A program made the position numbers and the translations under genes. From Serratia fonticola (GTDB lineage: Bacteria > Pseudomonadota > Gammaproteobacteria > Enterobacterales > Enterobacteriaceae), in assembly GCF_006715025.1 (NCBI RefSeq), contig NZ_VFMK01000001.1, positions 1,612,001-1,676,000 on the forward strand: a stretch of DNA of 64,000 bases, written 5' to 3'. The first letter of the stretch is position 1. Each line of letters opens with the position of its first letter. The notes below the pieces were generated by a model. It saw only the letters and a list, made by a program, of their open reading frames with translations, had not been told where the DNA came from and searched no databases. Below are positions 18,701-25,571 of this stretch, in pieces.

Positions 18701-18743
18701 CAGCAGCGGTAAACTGGTCGTGGTACCGGCGGAAGGTCAATAA
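12750..18743 (+). CDS. Membrane-anchored bacterial alpha-2-macroglobulin (YfhM-like)
   Basis: 1997-residue giant protein. The N-terminus is cationic and amphipathic, followed by one membrane segment (about 72-92), so the bulk should be periplasmic. It has repeated macroglobulin domains, the A2M central motif around GVYRPGE and an intact thioester motif C1513-S-E-Q1516 in YPYYCSEQ. Bacterial A2Ms trap proteases by covalent thioester attack and are thought to guard the periplasm when the wall or outer membrane is breached. It is longer than E. coli YfhM (about 1650 residues, a lipoprotein) and is anchored by a helix, not a lipid. pbpC follows, the usual partner. Confidence 0.92.
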   Translation: MDLLKFILRLPFTLIKGLFRLLSMIFSLLGRLCKPVVGNLSWNAPAWWAAVSGGAKRGFLRLENGVDRYPKTISLTLLVLLCAAGGAFYGWNWWLNRPQPIEPAPMVYQETSVRITGPEAVNYAVQKSAAQQVNFIFKHSVAPLTDVGKAVEKGVKITPAIEGQWKWDNAWTLVFTPKTPLPMGASYEVNLDPSVLLAPQSKLANTRYTFNVPAFDYRLGQAEYYQDPQDPQKRSAIFNVKFNAPVDVASFEKQIAMGLIEANAKSEKKLNFSLVYDEKKLNAWIHSEPLKALDHGGKVHLVLGKGIKSVVAANAIAQTKDNWVSVPTLYSLRVKEASAQVVDSEGAKGQRALIVAFSDAVKDQDIGRAVKAWLLPQHNPNDPQAGEEPDDFYHWGDVESIEKSVLAQSTALTLTLNEAEDVYQPQFSFKFDAPAHRFMLVEIANLMTSSGGYKMPEKVYRIVEVPDYPKTLQFMSQGSLLSVNGDKQISVAARNVPGLRLDIKRVIPSQLQHIVSFKSSEYSSAQFNQLNDEYFTEHFNYQTAINNDKPGEVSYQGIDLSRYLSTNADSHRGVFLLTLSEWQPQKKKTQAAEDESDQSEQEGNDSPAVGDSRFVVVTDLGIIAKRSQDKTRDVFVQSIHSGTPVSNAKVSVIARNGVTLLSQLTDANGHVRFPALDVYTHERQPVMFLVEKEGDVSFLPTSRYNDRGLDFSRFDIQGEETPNDPRTLSSYLFSDRGVYRPGETFNIGLITRAADWGVALAGVPVRAEIRDPRDKLMSTVPLTLGSSGFNELSYTTDENAPTGEWNVYLYLIGKNNDTSTLLGHTAVNVKEFEPDQLKVKLELTPNRQQGWVKPSELRANIDVQNLFGTPAQDRRVTSKLTLRPMYPSFDRFPDYAFYENRQNSDGFETELEEQTTNEQGVATIPLDLNSYADATYQLQLLSEAFVAGSGRSVAATARVLVSPYDYLIGVKADGDLGYINRGSVRHLNVIAVDPSLKQIALADLKLVLIEQKYISVLTKQASGVYKYQSKMKEVQLSEQPLALTEQGNDLTLATETPGDFVLVIEDAQGKVLNRIAYSVAGNANLSRSLDRNAELKLKLNQAEYQPGEDVEVSINAPYTGSGLVTIEKDRVYAWQWFHTDTTSSVQKIRVPAGMEGNGYINVQFVRDVNSSEIFMSPLSYGVMPFKISTKARQNSLEVLAPTVIKPGENLTMTVKTDGPQQVALFAVDEGILQVARYRLKDPLEYFFRKRELSVESSQILDLILPEFSKLMTLSAAPGGDAGEGLDLNLNPFKRKRDKPVAYWSGITEVNGEKQFDYPVPDYFNGKIRVMAISVTPSKIGKAQTAATVRDNFIMTPNVPAMVAPGDEFDVSVGVSNNLEGLQGKSVAIGVHLTPPPQLEVVGNAEQSLSLAEKREGVLNFRLRAKAVLGDAPLTFDARYGDQTSRRTVSTSVRPAMPYRTQSVMGRMSGSSQNIESLRQMFDAFAQRNAAVSHSPLVLTSGLAQYLADYPYYCSEQIVSRSIPLIMQSQHPEMKSSLSQAEVSQQLKNLLGVLRSRQNDSGAIGAWRSSPDADPFVTPYVVQYLLEAKAAGYSLPEGMLDEANGALRALAASGYDDLYHLRLRTWAVYLLTLQGEITTNALASVQDTLRKLYPDSWQTDLSALYLASSYRLLKMDDVANSLLEPSWQQLSKAYDKGWWTQNYFDPLVQDATRLYLITRHFPEKVSAIPPQVLENMVKALREERYTTYSSAMSILALESYSAQVAAQAASSTQTLTISQIDKQNKADPQVISSLAGLFAKGQFSADAQAIRFANTSNAPAWYVVTQAGYDLAAPQKAIARGLEITRDYTDEQGKPVTQVTLGQKINVHLKIRANSKEGQSNLAIVDLLPGGFEVVQQTAPEPVSEDGEGSDNTEGGWQSPLAASGSNWAPDYSDIREDRMIIYGSASTDVQEFVYQIKATNTGSFVIPPAYGEAMYDREVQAMSVSSGKLVVVPAEGQ

Positions 18744-18749
18744 ACCACA

Positions 18750-18787
18750 GTGCTGCCCCGCGGTATGAAGGTTGCCGCGGGGGGCAC
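18750..18787 (+). other. Strong hairpin between A2M gene and pbpC
   Basis: GTGCTGCCCCGCGG (18750-18763) pairs almost completely with CCGCGGGGGGCAC (18775-18787). No T tract follows, so it is more likely an mRNA-stabilising or attenuating structure than an efficient terminator; pbpC starts 16 bases later. Confidence 0.55.
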
Positions 18788-18802
18788 GTGTACTGAGAAT
18801 CA

Positions 18803-21169
18803 ATGAAAATCTTTCCAGCTTCTTCTGCGGCGACTAAGCGCTGGCTGCAGAATATCTTGATGGCGTTGTTTCTTCTGGCTCTGGGGTTCCTGGGGGCACG
18901 CCTATGGCCCCATCCCCCTCTTTCTCAAGGGATGCCTTTCTCCTCGGTTTACTACGATCGGCATGGCACGCTGATGCGTATCACTTTGGCTAATGACGAT
19001 CGCTATCGGCTATGGACGCCACTGGAAAAGGTTTCGCCGCTGGCGGTGCAGGGTATTTTGCTGCATGAAGATCGCTGGTTCTATTACAATCCCGGTTTTA
19101 ACCCTGTCAGCCTGCTGCGGGGGTTTTGGCGCAGCTATGTTGCCGGTGGCAAAATGCAGGGCGGCTCGACCATTACCATGCAGCTGGCGCGAATGCATTG
19201 GCATTTGAACACCCGTACACCGGGTGGTAAGTTGATGCAGGTGCTGAGAGCTATTCAACTGGAGCTCAGCTACTCCAAGCACGATATTCTGGAAGCCTAT
19301 CTGAATTACGCGCCTTATGGCCGCAATATTGAAAGTATCGGCGCGGCCAGTTTGATTTACTTCAACAAGGCAGCGCAGGATCTGACATTGCCAGAGGCGC
19401 TGACGCTCTCGGTATTACCGCAATCGCCAAGTTACCGTATCGATCCTAAAACCGGCGTGTTGGGAAAGGCGCTGACGCAGGCGCGCAACCGCCTGTTCCT
19501 GCGATGGCAGGGGATTTATGCTACCGATAGCAGCCAAAAAGCCTTGTTTCAGTTGCCGCTTGCGCTACGTCAGCCGGAGCAGATGCCCTATATTGCCCCG
19601 CACTTTATCGAGCAACTGCGGCAACAGACTCAGCGGCTGGTGCAGCGCGAAACCCGCGTTGACACCACGCTGGATGCGGGACTGCAGCGGTTGATCGAAA
19701 GGCAGGTGAATGCGTTTATTGTGCGCAACCAGAGCCGGGGAATACATAACGCCGCGGTGCTGTTGGTCGATAGTCGTGATATGGGCATTCGCGCCTTGGT
19801 TGGTTCCGCCGATTATTACAACCGTGAGATCCAGGGACAGGTCAATGGCACTAATGCTAAACGCTCCCCCGGTTCCACGCTCAAACCTTTTATTTATGCT
19901 TTGGGGATGGAGCAGGGCGTACTGCATCCGATGACTATTCTGAAGGATGTGCCCTCATCTTTTGGCGCTTATGCACCAGAGAACTTTGACCGTCGTTTTC
20001 TGGGCCCGGTGACGGCGACAGATGCGTTGAATTTCAGCCGTAATATTCCTGCGGTGTATGTGGCATCGCAGTTGCGTCAGCCGACGTTCTATCAGTTTCT
20101 CAGCCTGTCGGGCATCGCCAACATGGCGAGTGAAAACCACTACGGGCTCTCGCTGGTCTTGGGCGGCGGTGAAGTGACGGCACAGGAACTGGCGAAACTG
20201 TACGCGTTGTTGGCTAACCGGGGCGAGTTACGTCCGTTACGAATGCAAAAAAGCGACGTTTATCCCCAGCCGATCCGTTTACTCAGCGAAGAGGCCAGCT
20301 ACGTTACGCTTGATATGCTGCGTCAACATCGGCGGCCTGGTGATACGCTGGCACAAAGCAGTTCTTCGCTGCCGGTTTATTGGAAAACCGGGACTTCCTG
20401 GGGGTTCCGCGATGCCTGGAGCGTAGGTATTTTCGGGCCCTATGTGCTGGTGGTATGGGAGGGAAATTTCGACAGCAAAGGCAATAACGTCTTTGTTGGT
20501 GCGGATGCGGCAGCGCCGCTGTTCTTCAATATCATTGACAGCATTAATGCCAGTTACCCGACGTTACAGGAACCGAGGCATCCTTGGCCGAAACAGTTGA
20601 AACGGGTGGATATCTGCCTGGCCAGCGGTAACTTGCCGACTCAATGGTGCCAGCAAAAAGGCAAAACCTGGTTTATTCCGGGCAAATCACCGATCAGGGT
20701 GGATACAGTCTATCGTCCGGTAGTGCTGGATATTCACTCTGGCGAAGTGGCTTGCCCACCGTATGACGAAGCGCAGACGCGTACTGAAGTCTTTGAATTC
20801 TGGCCTTCCGATCTGGCAAACGTCTTTGCGCAGGCCGGGTTACCCAAGCGGGCCCCGCCGGTCAGCCATTGCAAGGATAGCTTGTCGGTTGTCAGCGGTA
20901 ATGCGCCGCGTATTACCTCACCGCTTAAAAATACCACTTACACCCTGAGACAATCGCAACAGGGGCGTGACAAAATCGCTTTCAACGCGGTGACAGATGC
21001 CGATAGCAAAACGGTGTACTGGTTTGTGGACGATATTTATCTTGGCAGCAGCGCCAGTAAAAAAGCCATCGATTGGCGTCCCATCAATAATGGACAGTAT
21101 CGGATCCGCGCGGTGGACGATCATGGGCGTGCCGATAGCCGCCTGGTTACGATTGAGTTGGTTAACTAG
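18803..21169 (+). CDS. pbpC: Penicillin-binding protein 1C
   Basis: 788-residue bifunctional class A PBP. One N-terminal membrane segment (about 16-36). The glycosyltransferase domain has catalytic Glu89 in LLHEDRWFYYNPG and the GGSTITMQLARM motif. The transpeptidase domain has Ser358 in SPGSTLKPF, the SRN motif (NFSRNIPA) and KTGTSWGFRDAW. A C-terminal PBP1C-specific domain ends the protein. PBP1C polymerises glycan but its beta-lactam-binding domain has little transpeptidase activity in E. coli. It pairs with the upstream A2M gene, consistent with repair of breached envelopes. Confidence 0.95.
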   Translation: MKIFPASSAATKRWLQNILMALFLLALGFLGARLWPHPPLSQGMPFSSVYYDRHGTLMRITLANDDRYRLWTPLEKVSPLAVQGILLHEDRWFYYNPGFNPVSLLRGFWRSYVAGGKMQGGSTITMQLARMHWHLNTRTPGGKLMQVLRAIQLELSYSKHDILEAYLNYAPYGRNIESIGAASLIYFNKAAQDLTLPEALTLSVLPQSPSYRIDPKTGVLGKALTQARNRLFLRWQGIYATDSSQKALFQLPLALRQPEQMPYIAPHFIEQLRQQTQRLVQRETRVDTTLDAGLQRLIERQVNAFIVRNQSRGIHNAAVLLVDSRDMGIRALVGSADYYNREIQGQVNGTNAKRSPGSTLKPFIYALGMEQGVLHPMTILKDVPSSFGAYAPENFDRRFLGPVTATDALNFSRNIPAVYVASQLRQPTFYQFLSLSGIANMASENHYGLSLVLGGGEVTAQELAKLYALLANRGELRPLRMQKSDVYPQPIRLLSEEASYVTLDMLRQHRRPGDTLAQSSSSLPVYWKTGTSWGFRDAWSVGIFGPYVLVVWEGNFDSKGNNVFVGADAAAPLFFNIIDSINASYPTLQEPRHPWPKQLKRVDICLASGNLPTQWCQQKGKTWFIPGKSPIRVDTVYRPVVLDIHSGEVACPPYDEAQTRTEVFEFWPSDLANVFAQAGLPKRAPPVSHCKDSLSVVSGNAPRITSPLKNTTYTLRQSQQGRDKIAFNAVTDADSKTVYWFVDDIYLGSSASKKAIDWRPINNGQYRIRAVDDHGRADSRLVTIELVN

Positions 21170-21170
21170 C

Positions 21171-21192
21171 CAGGGGCAATGACTCGCCCCTG
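21171..21192 (+). terminator. Weak hairpin after pbpC
   Basis: CAGGGGC (21171-21177) pairs with GCCCCTG (21186-21192) just past the pbpC stop codon. There is no T run, so termination efficiency is doubtful. Confidence 0.4.
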
Positions 21193-21327
21193 TATGGGAT
21201 TGTTGAGGATAAATACGTTGATGCTGTATCGCCCAGTGAGTGGTTTTTCAATCCTGGGCATCACGCTTTCAGGCAGTAAAGCAGATACGCGGATGGCACT
21301 GCAGCCACCCGCGACTATCGCGTAGTA

Positions 21328-22410
21328 TTATAGGCTGGCGCTCGAGGGATCTGCTGCCAGGAACTCAAAAGCAGGAGTAGCTTTAAATTCGGCAGAAACC
21401 TCACCGCTAAAATCGGCTATCTGATCGTTGCCCAATGCCAGTTTTTTCACCGGAGCACCGACAGAAAAATCCACCTGTTTCAAGTCCACCCAAAAGGTGC
21501 TGCTACCCAGTGCCGATTCAAAGTAGTACAGCTTGTTCTTGTGATCGGCCAAAGTACGCCAGCGGGTGGAAGAAATATTGGGTTCCTCCGGTGTAGTAAT
21601 GCCAAAAGGCACCGAAACAGAGCGCATGACGCTCAACACGCTGGAGGCGGCCAGCCTGGCCTGATGATATTTCGGGATAGCATTGATATAAAACTGGGCT
21701 CGCACAAAGCGGTCGGCAGCACGGTTGGTTCCGGGTAGCATGACGTTGCCCCCGATCCCTTGCCAGTACTTATTGATAGCAAGCTGCTGATCGTAGGTGG
21801 GGGAATTGGTCAAGACCTGATAGTCACGGCTATGGTGAATAACCAGTTTACCGTTAACATACTCAAAAATGGCGCTGTCGCCAGTGGCATCGGACAATGA
21901 CAGATGAAGGGTGGCTAAACGTGGTTGACCAGGAACACCACCGGTCACGACGATAAAGGGTTCTTTTTCCAGTGCATTTACCGCTTCTTCCACCGTGGCA
22001 TAATTATCCAGCACATATTGTGCCCATGCAGCCAACGATAGGGTGGGTTTCTGGCCGTCGAATGCGGGGTATTGAGATTCAACCAGCCACAGCATATTGG
22101 CGACCAGCCCTTTTTCATTCATACCGTCGGTGGAGGCAACGCCATAGGCGGCGGTAACGACGCTGCCGTATTTGGATGTCCATTTGATCGAGTTGCTGCC
22201 AGCGTTGCCTTGGCGTTCCATCCCTTGCGGGAAAATCCACAGGTCGGAGTGCAGATCTTCTTTCCAGTCCATGGTACGCCCGGTGATCACCATATTATCT
22301 TCGCCGTGGTAAACAGCACGGGTGCAGGCCATCGCTAACTGGGGGGAAAACAGGAAGCCAAATATAGACAGCAAAACAGGCACTATCGAAAGTGCTATAT
22401 TCCAATGCAT
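21328..22410 (-). CDS. Secreted choloylglycine hydrolase / penicillin V acylase-type Ntn hydrolase
   Basis: 360 residues with a signal peptide ending AMA before Cys29; removal exposes Cys29 as the N-terminal nucleophile, the defining feature of this linear-amide C-N hydrolase family. The companion motif GRTMDWKED starts at residue 44, and NSP and R-TLAD segments lie further on. Gram-negative members (for example from Pectobacterium) hydrolyse penicillin V and also long-chain N-acyl-homoserine lactones, so quorum quenching is a reasonable inference, not shown here. Its periplasmic location follows from the signal peptide. It stands alone, divergent from truC. Confidence 0.88.
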   Translation of the reverse strand: MHWNIALSIVPVLLSIFGFLFSPQLAMACTRAVYHGEDNMVITGRTMDWKEDLHSDLWIFPQGMERQGNAGSNSIKWTSKYGSVVTAAYGVASTDGMNEKGLVANMLWLVESQYPAFDGQKPTLSLAAWAQYVLDNYATVEEAVNALEKEPFIVVTGGVPGQPRLATLHLSLSDATGDSAIFEYVNGKLVIHHSRDYQVLTNSPTYDQQLAINKYWQGIGGNVMLPGTNRAADRFVRAQFYINAIPKYHQARLAASSVLSVMRSVSVPFGITTPEEPNISSTRWRTLADHKNKLYYFESALGSSTFWVDLKQVDFSVGAPVKKLALGNDQIADFSGEVSAEFKATPAFEFLAADPSSASL

Positions 22411-22611
22411 TTTTTACCACCTTGCTATTTCTGAATCAGTGTTTGCACAACTGAGTCGTTGATCAAAAGCGAGACATCGGCGGTAATTTTACCCTGCTTG
22501 GCGCTATCAGTACTATGGTTTTTAGTCGGGGGCTGATGAGAGAATAAAAAACGCGTAAAATTAATTAAATCAAACAACTATTTCAGTCTTAGCCATTAAG
22601 AACGGGTGTAT

Positions 22612-23358
22612 ATGAGAGTTTTGTATCAGGACGAACATCTGATTGCCGTCCACAAACCGAGCGGATGGTTGGTACACAGAAGCTGGTTGGATCGTCATGA
22701 AACCCAGTTCGTGATGCAAACCGTGCGTGACCAGATTGGCCAGCATGTGTTTACCGTGCACCGCCTGGATCGTCCAACATCTGGTGTGCTGTTGATGGCG
22801 TTATCCAGTGACGTGGCGCGTTTATTATCGCAGCAGTTTGAGCTGCATCAGGTACAGAAAACCTACCATGCGGTAGTACGCGGCTATGTTTTGGCCGGCG
22901 GTACTATCGATTATGCGTTGACGGAAGAGCTGGATAAGCTGGCAGACAAACAGGCCAATCCCGATAAAGGCCCGAAATCGGCAGTGAGCCATTATCAGCC
23001 TTTGGCGACGGTCGAGATGCCGGTGGCCATTGGCCGTTACGCCACTTCCCGCTACAGCCTGGTTGAACTCAAACCGGAAACGGGCCGCAAGCACCAACTG
23101 CGCCGCCATATGGCACATATCCGCCATCCTATCATCGGTGATAGCGCCCATGGTGATTTACGCCAGAATCGGGGGATGGCCCAGCATTTTGCTTGCGCGC
23201 GGCTGATGTTGCACGCCAGCCATCTGCAACTGACGCATCCGGTCAGTGGCGAACCGCTGCATATTTCAGCCCCGTGGGATGCCGACTGGTTGGGCGTAAT
23301 GTCACAATTTGGCTGGCTTGATGTTATTCCCGAGCTTGTTGGGGTTGAGTTTCCCTAG
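22612..23358 (+). CDS. truC: tRNA pseudouridine(65) synthase TruC
   Basis: 248-residue RluA-family pseudouridine synthase modifying U65 in tRNAIle and tRNAAsp. The catalytic Asp53 lies in HRLDRPTSGVLL, and the C-terminal motif ETGRKHQLRRHMAHI matches E. coli. The ATG at 22612 is preferred; a GTG two codons earlier (22606) is possible. It is separated from yqcC, its usual upstream neighbour, by about 10.5 kb. Confidence 0.94.
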   Translation: MRVLYQDEHLIAVHKPSGWLVHRSWLDRHETQFVMQTVRDQIGQHVFTVHRLDRPTSGVLLMALSSDVARLLSQQFELHQVQKTYHAVVRGYVLAGGTIDYALTEELDKLADKQANPDKGPKSAVSHYQPLATVEMPVAIGRYATSRYSLVELKPETGRKHQLRRHMAHIRHPIIGDSAHGDLRQNRGMAQHFACARLMLHASHLQLTHPVSGEPLHISAPWDADWLGVMSQFGWLDVIPELVGVEFP

Positions 23359-23372
23359 CCTAACGCTCAGGA

Positions 23373-23462
23373 TATATCCGTCGTCTTTCAAGCAGCCGCG
23401 TTGTTACCTGCGTGCGCTTGGTAAGCGCCAGGGGGATTAACTTCCTTGGTGCCTGGGGTATA
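23373..23462 (-). repeat. ERIC-like element between truC and yqcA
   Basis: Left end TATATCCGTCGTCTTTCAAG, the inverted ERIC terminus; right end TGGGGTATA, the other terminus. The central palindrome is largely lost, leaving about 90 bp. Confidence 0.55.
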
Positions 23463-23499
23463 GCGGGTTTTTTTTAAGATAATCAAGGGAGCATGAGCG

Positions 23500-23949
23500 A
23501 TGGCTCAAGTCGGTATTTTCGTAGGAACAGTCTACGGTAATTCATTGCTGGTGGCGGAGGAGGCAGAGAATATCCTTCAAGAGCAAGGCCATGAGGTCAA
23601 GCTGTTTGAAGAAGGGACGCTGGAAGCCTGGCAATTTTATCGTCAGCATTATGCGCTGGTGATCACGTCTACTACCGGGCAAGGGGATTTGCCAGACAGC
23701 ATTGCGCCGTTGTTCCAGGCTATTCGCGATCAGGTTGGTTTTCAGCCTGAGTTGCATTACGGATTGATTGCCCTGGGCGACAGCAGTTACGACAATTTCT
23801 GTGGTGCCGGACGCGCTTTTGATGCCTTGTTGCAAGAGCAAGGAGCAACTCGTGTGGGGGAGGTTCTAGAAATTGACGCGATCGAACAGCCTGAACCGGA
23901 AGTGGTGTCTTGCCCATGGGTAGAGCAATGGGGCGCCTTGTTGAAATAA
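23500..23949 (+). CDS. yqcA: Flavodoxin YqcA
   Basis: 149-residue short-chain flavodoxin with an FMN phosphate loop near the N-terminus (GTVYGNS), the TTGQGDLPDS loop, and ALGDSSYDNFCGAGR in the second FMN loop. YqcA is one of three E. coli flavodoxin-like proteins; its redox partner is unsettled. Shine-Dalgarno AAGGGAG. It follows truC, as in E. coli, with an ERIC remnant in between. Confidence 0.94.
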   Translation: MAQVGIFVGTVYGNSLLVAEEAENILQEQGHEVKLFEEGTLEAWQFYRQHYALVITSTTGQGDLPDSIAPLFQAIRDQVGFQPELHYGLIALGDSSYDNFCGAGRAFDALLQEQGATRVGEVLEIDAIEQPEPEVVSCPWVEQWGALLK

Positions 23950-23955
23950 GCGCTC

Positions 23956-23980
23956 GGTGCCTGGTGAGTTTCCAGGCACC
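23956..23980. terminator. Bidirectional hairpin between yqcA and the deaminase gene
   Basis: Perfect 9-bp stem GGTGCCTGG/CCAGGCACC (23956-23964, 23972-23980) with a seven-base loop, between convergent genes. The T tract is poor on both sides. Confidence 0.6.
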
Positions 23981-23988
23981 CTGACACC

Positions 23989-24717
23989 TCATCCGCTTTT
24001 TTTGTCCACTGTCAGCCGCTGTGCTGCCGCGAAATCGACAAACAGAGTACATGACGGGTGAAACCGCAGTATGGAGGCCGGGATATTCTCTGTCAGCGGC
24101 CCTTCCACAGCTTGTGCGAGTATTGAGGCTTTTTTCTCCCCTGTGACCAGTAGCAGGATATTTTTGGCCTGCATGATGGTTTTGATCCCCAGAGAGAAAT
24201 ACGCATCAGGAACCTGTTCCAAACCCCCTACCTCGTTTGCCAGGAGCGCCATTAACGCCGGGTTTTGGCGATCGACGGTGATTCTATGCGCCTCGCTGTC
24301 AAACGGGGTGCCGGGCAGGTTGGCGGCAAGATGCCCATCGCTACCGAGCCCCAGAATCAGCAAATCGATCCCGCCATCGGCGGCGATCTGACGATCGGCG
24401 TTCTGGTAATTGCCGCCATTCAATGCGTGGATGCGCTCATCTGGCACATTGGCAGGGGCAAAAAGATGCCGTTCCAGGTGACGGTAGATAGCTCCTTTGT
24501 CGTGCTCAAAGGGGTGAAAGGGAACTTCATCCTGAGTGTAGAAATGGACATGCTGATTGACACGAAGGTGGGGAATTAACAGCGGATATAACGCTAAAGG
24601 CGTTGAGCCGCCGGTGGGCGCAAAATTGAAACGTGGGCGTTGCTGCATGGCGTGCAGGATATGGTTGGCCACCTTCTGGTTGAGATGTTCCGCGCTGGGG
24701 CATAATTCTATTTTCAC
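23989..24717 (-). CDS. YieK-like sugar-phosphate deaminase/isomerase (NagB family)
   Basis: 242-residue member of the glucosamine-6-phosphate deaminase/6-phosphogluconolactonase fold, most like E. coli YieK. The phosphate loop is TGGSTP (35-40); the acidic residues D63-E64 and D127, H129 in GLGSDGH occupy the positions of the NagB catalytic loop, in which Asn is replaced by Ser. E. coli yieK sits downstream of the bgl operon. Here the gene is single, has a GTG start with AGGA eight bases upstream, and is preceded by a RAT-terminator leader. It is therefore probably induced by a sugar-PTS-controlled BglG-type antiterminator encoded elsewhere. The substrate is unknown. Confidence 0.85.
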   Translation of the reverse strand: MKIELCPSAEHLNQKVANHILHAMQQRPRFNFAPTGGSTPLALYPLLIPHLRVNQHVHFYTQDEVPFHPFEHDKGAIYRHLERHLFAPANVPDERIHALNGGNYQNADRQIAADGGIDLLILGLGSDGHLAANLPGTPFDSEAHRITVDRQNPALMALLANEVGGLEQVPDAYFSLGIKTIMQAKNILLLVTGEKKASILAQAVEGPLTENIPASILRFHPSCTLFVDFAAAQRLTVDKKSG

Positions 24718-24750
24718 TAATCACTTCCTGTTGGTCAGTGGCTCCGGAGC

Positions 24751-24815
24751 AAAAAAAAACCTAATCCCTTAAGCACTCCCAAGGCCATCGCCAGGAAGCG
24801 TTAAAAAATTAGGTT
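24751..24815 (-). terminator. Conditional terminator in the leader of the YieK-like gene
   Basis: On the minus strand AACCTAAT (complement of 24808-24815) pairs with ATTAGGTT (complement of 24758-24765). An inner stem CGCTTCC/GGGAGTG and a GGC/GCC tip complete a long hairpin, which runs straight into nine U (complement of 24751-24759). Its 5' arm overlaps the RAT by four bases, so the two structures exclude each other. Confidence 0.88.
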
Positions 24816-24840
24816 TTGCCTGCCGAAGCAGTAACAATCC
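24812..24840 (-). promoter_or_regulatory. Ribonucleic antiterminator (RAT) for a BglG/LicT-family protein
   Basis: The 29-nt minus-strand sequence starts GGATTGTTACTG and ends GGCAGGCAAAACC, with CTTC in the apical part. This is essentially the RAT of the E. coli bgl leader, with only the loop differing. Family knowledge: a BglG-type protein, when released from phosphorylation by its PTS permease, dimerises on the RAT and prevents formation of the overlapping terminator. No bglG-like gene is in the window, so the regulator must act in trans. Confidence 0.9.
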
Positions 24841-24945
24841 TTTTGATTGCCAGATAACCCTATCACACCGAAAACGAGCAAAATGTGAACTTGGTGGCAC
24901 ACCGGCAATCAGGTCACTACCGACGTTATGGCTGGGCTTTTGTCT

Positions 24946-25335
24946 TTATTTGCCGCGCGTCAGTTTTTCAAGGTCGGACTCGATTTCGGCAATCTTGTTA
25001 GAGACCACGCCTTCCAGGTGACGCAGATCATCCAGAATTTTACGTTTCAGATCTACTTCGACCTGATCGCGTTGACATAGCTGATCCAGCTCGTCGATCA
25101 CGTAACGCAGATTCGGGTTGATCTCATGGATCTCTTTGTAACCCTGGCCTGCATTGTCGGCGACGACGGTTTTACGCTGGCGGGGGTATTTGAACTTCAC
25201 GCTTTTGGCAAAGAACTCGCCTTTATCCTTGCGAAAGTAAATCTTAAGGATGTCGTTATTGGCCTCCTGACGCAGGCTATAGCGATCGATATCTTCCGGT
25301 TGACTGATTCCCAAACTCTTCAGATTGTCATACAT
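24946..25335 (-). CDS. yaeH: DUF3461 family protein YaeH
   Basis: 129-residue cytoplasmic protein, about 80% identical by eye to E. coli YaeH (MYDNLKSLGI, then RYSLRQEANNDILKIYF). No enzyme motif; the C-terminal half is charged and probably helical (LDDLRHLEGVVSNKIAEIES). The ATG at 25335 has AGGTGG seven bases upstream; a GTG two codons earlier is also open. It follows dapD in the same direction, as in E. coli, separated by ERIC sequence. Confidence 0.93.
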   Translation of the reverse strand: MYDNLKSLGISQPEDIDRYSLRQEANNDILKIYFRKDKGEFFAKSVKFKYPRQRKTVVADNAGQGYKEIHEINPNLRYVIDELDQLCQRDQVEVDLKRKILDDLRHLEGVVSNKIAEIESDLEKLTRGK

Positions 25336-25442
25336 AGTCACGCCACCTTTTTTAATTTATATCCATCGTCTTTCGAACTGGCCGCCAGAGACTGTGACGG
25401 TTTGCGTAATAAAGGCAAAAAAATGGCGGGTTCTTCACCCGC

Positions 25443-25566
25443 TATATTCAAGCGACTTCGAGATGCAGAAAGGCGGCAAGCTCAAGGATCCCCAGTCGCA
25501 TCGATAACGCGGTGACTGGGGGAGCGAGTTCGGCCAACACCCCTGCATCCCGAAGGGCAGTATATT
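25443..25566 (+). repeat. ERIC/IRU element between dapD and yaeH
   Basis: About 124 bp with both termini (TATATT...TATATT), GAGATGCAGAAAGGCGGCAAG, the core CCCCAGTCG...GTGACTGGGGGAGCGAG, and CCAACAC...CTGCATCCCGAAGG. The core stem still pairs (CCCCAGTC/GACTGGGG). It lies six bases after the dapD stop codon and would be transcribed into the dapD-yaeH message. A second lone ERIC terminus (25358-25385, ATATCCATCGTCTTTCGAAC) lies just before yaeH. Confidence 0.8.
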
Positions 25567-25571
25567 CAATA

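Noticed and set aside
24860..24910. CRP site upstream of the RAT leader
   Set aside because: TGTG and TCACA half-sites exist, but their spacing is two bases too long and a second candidate has a poor half-site.
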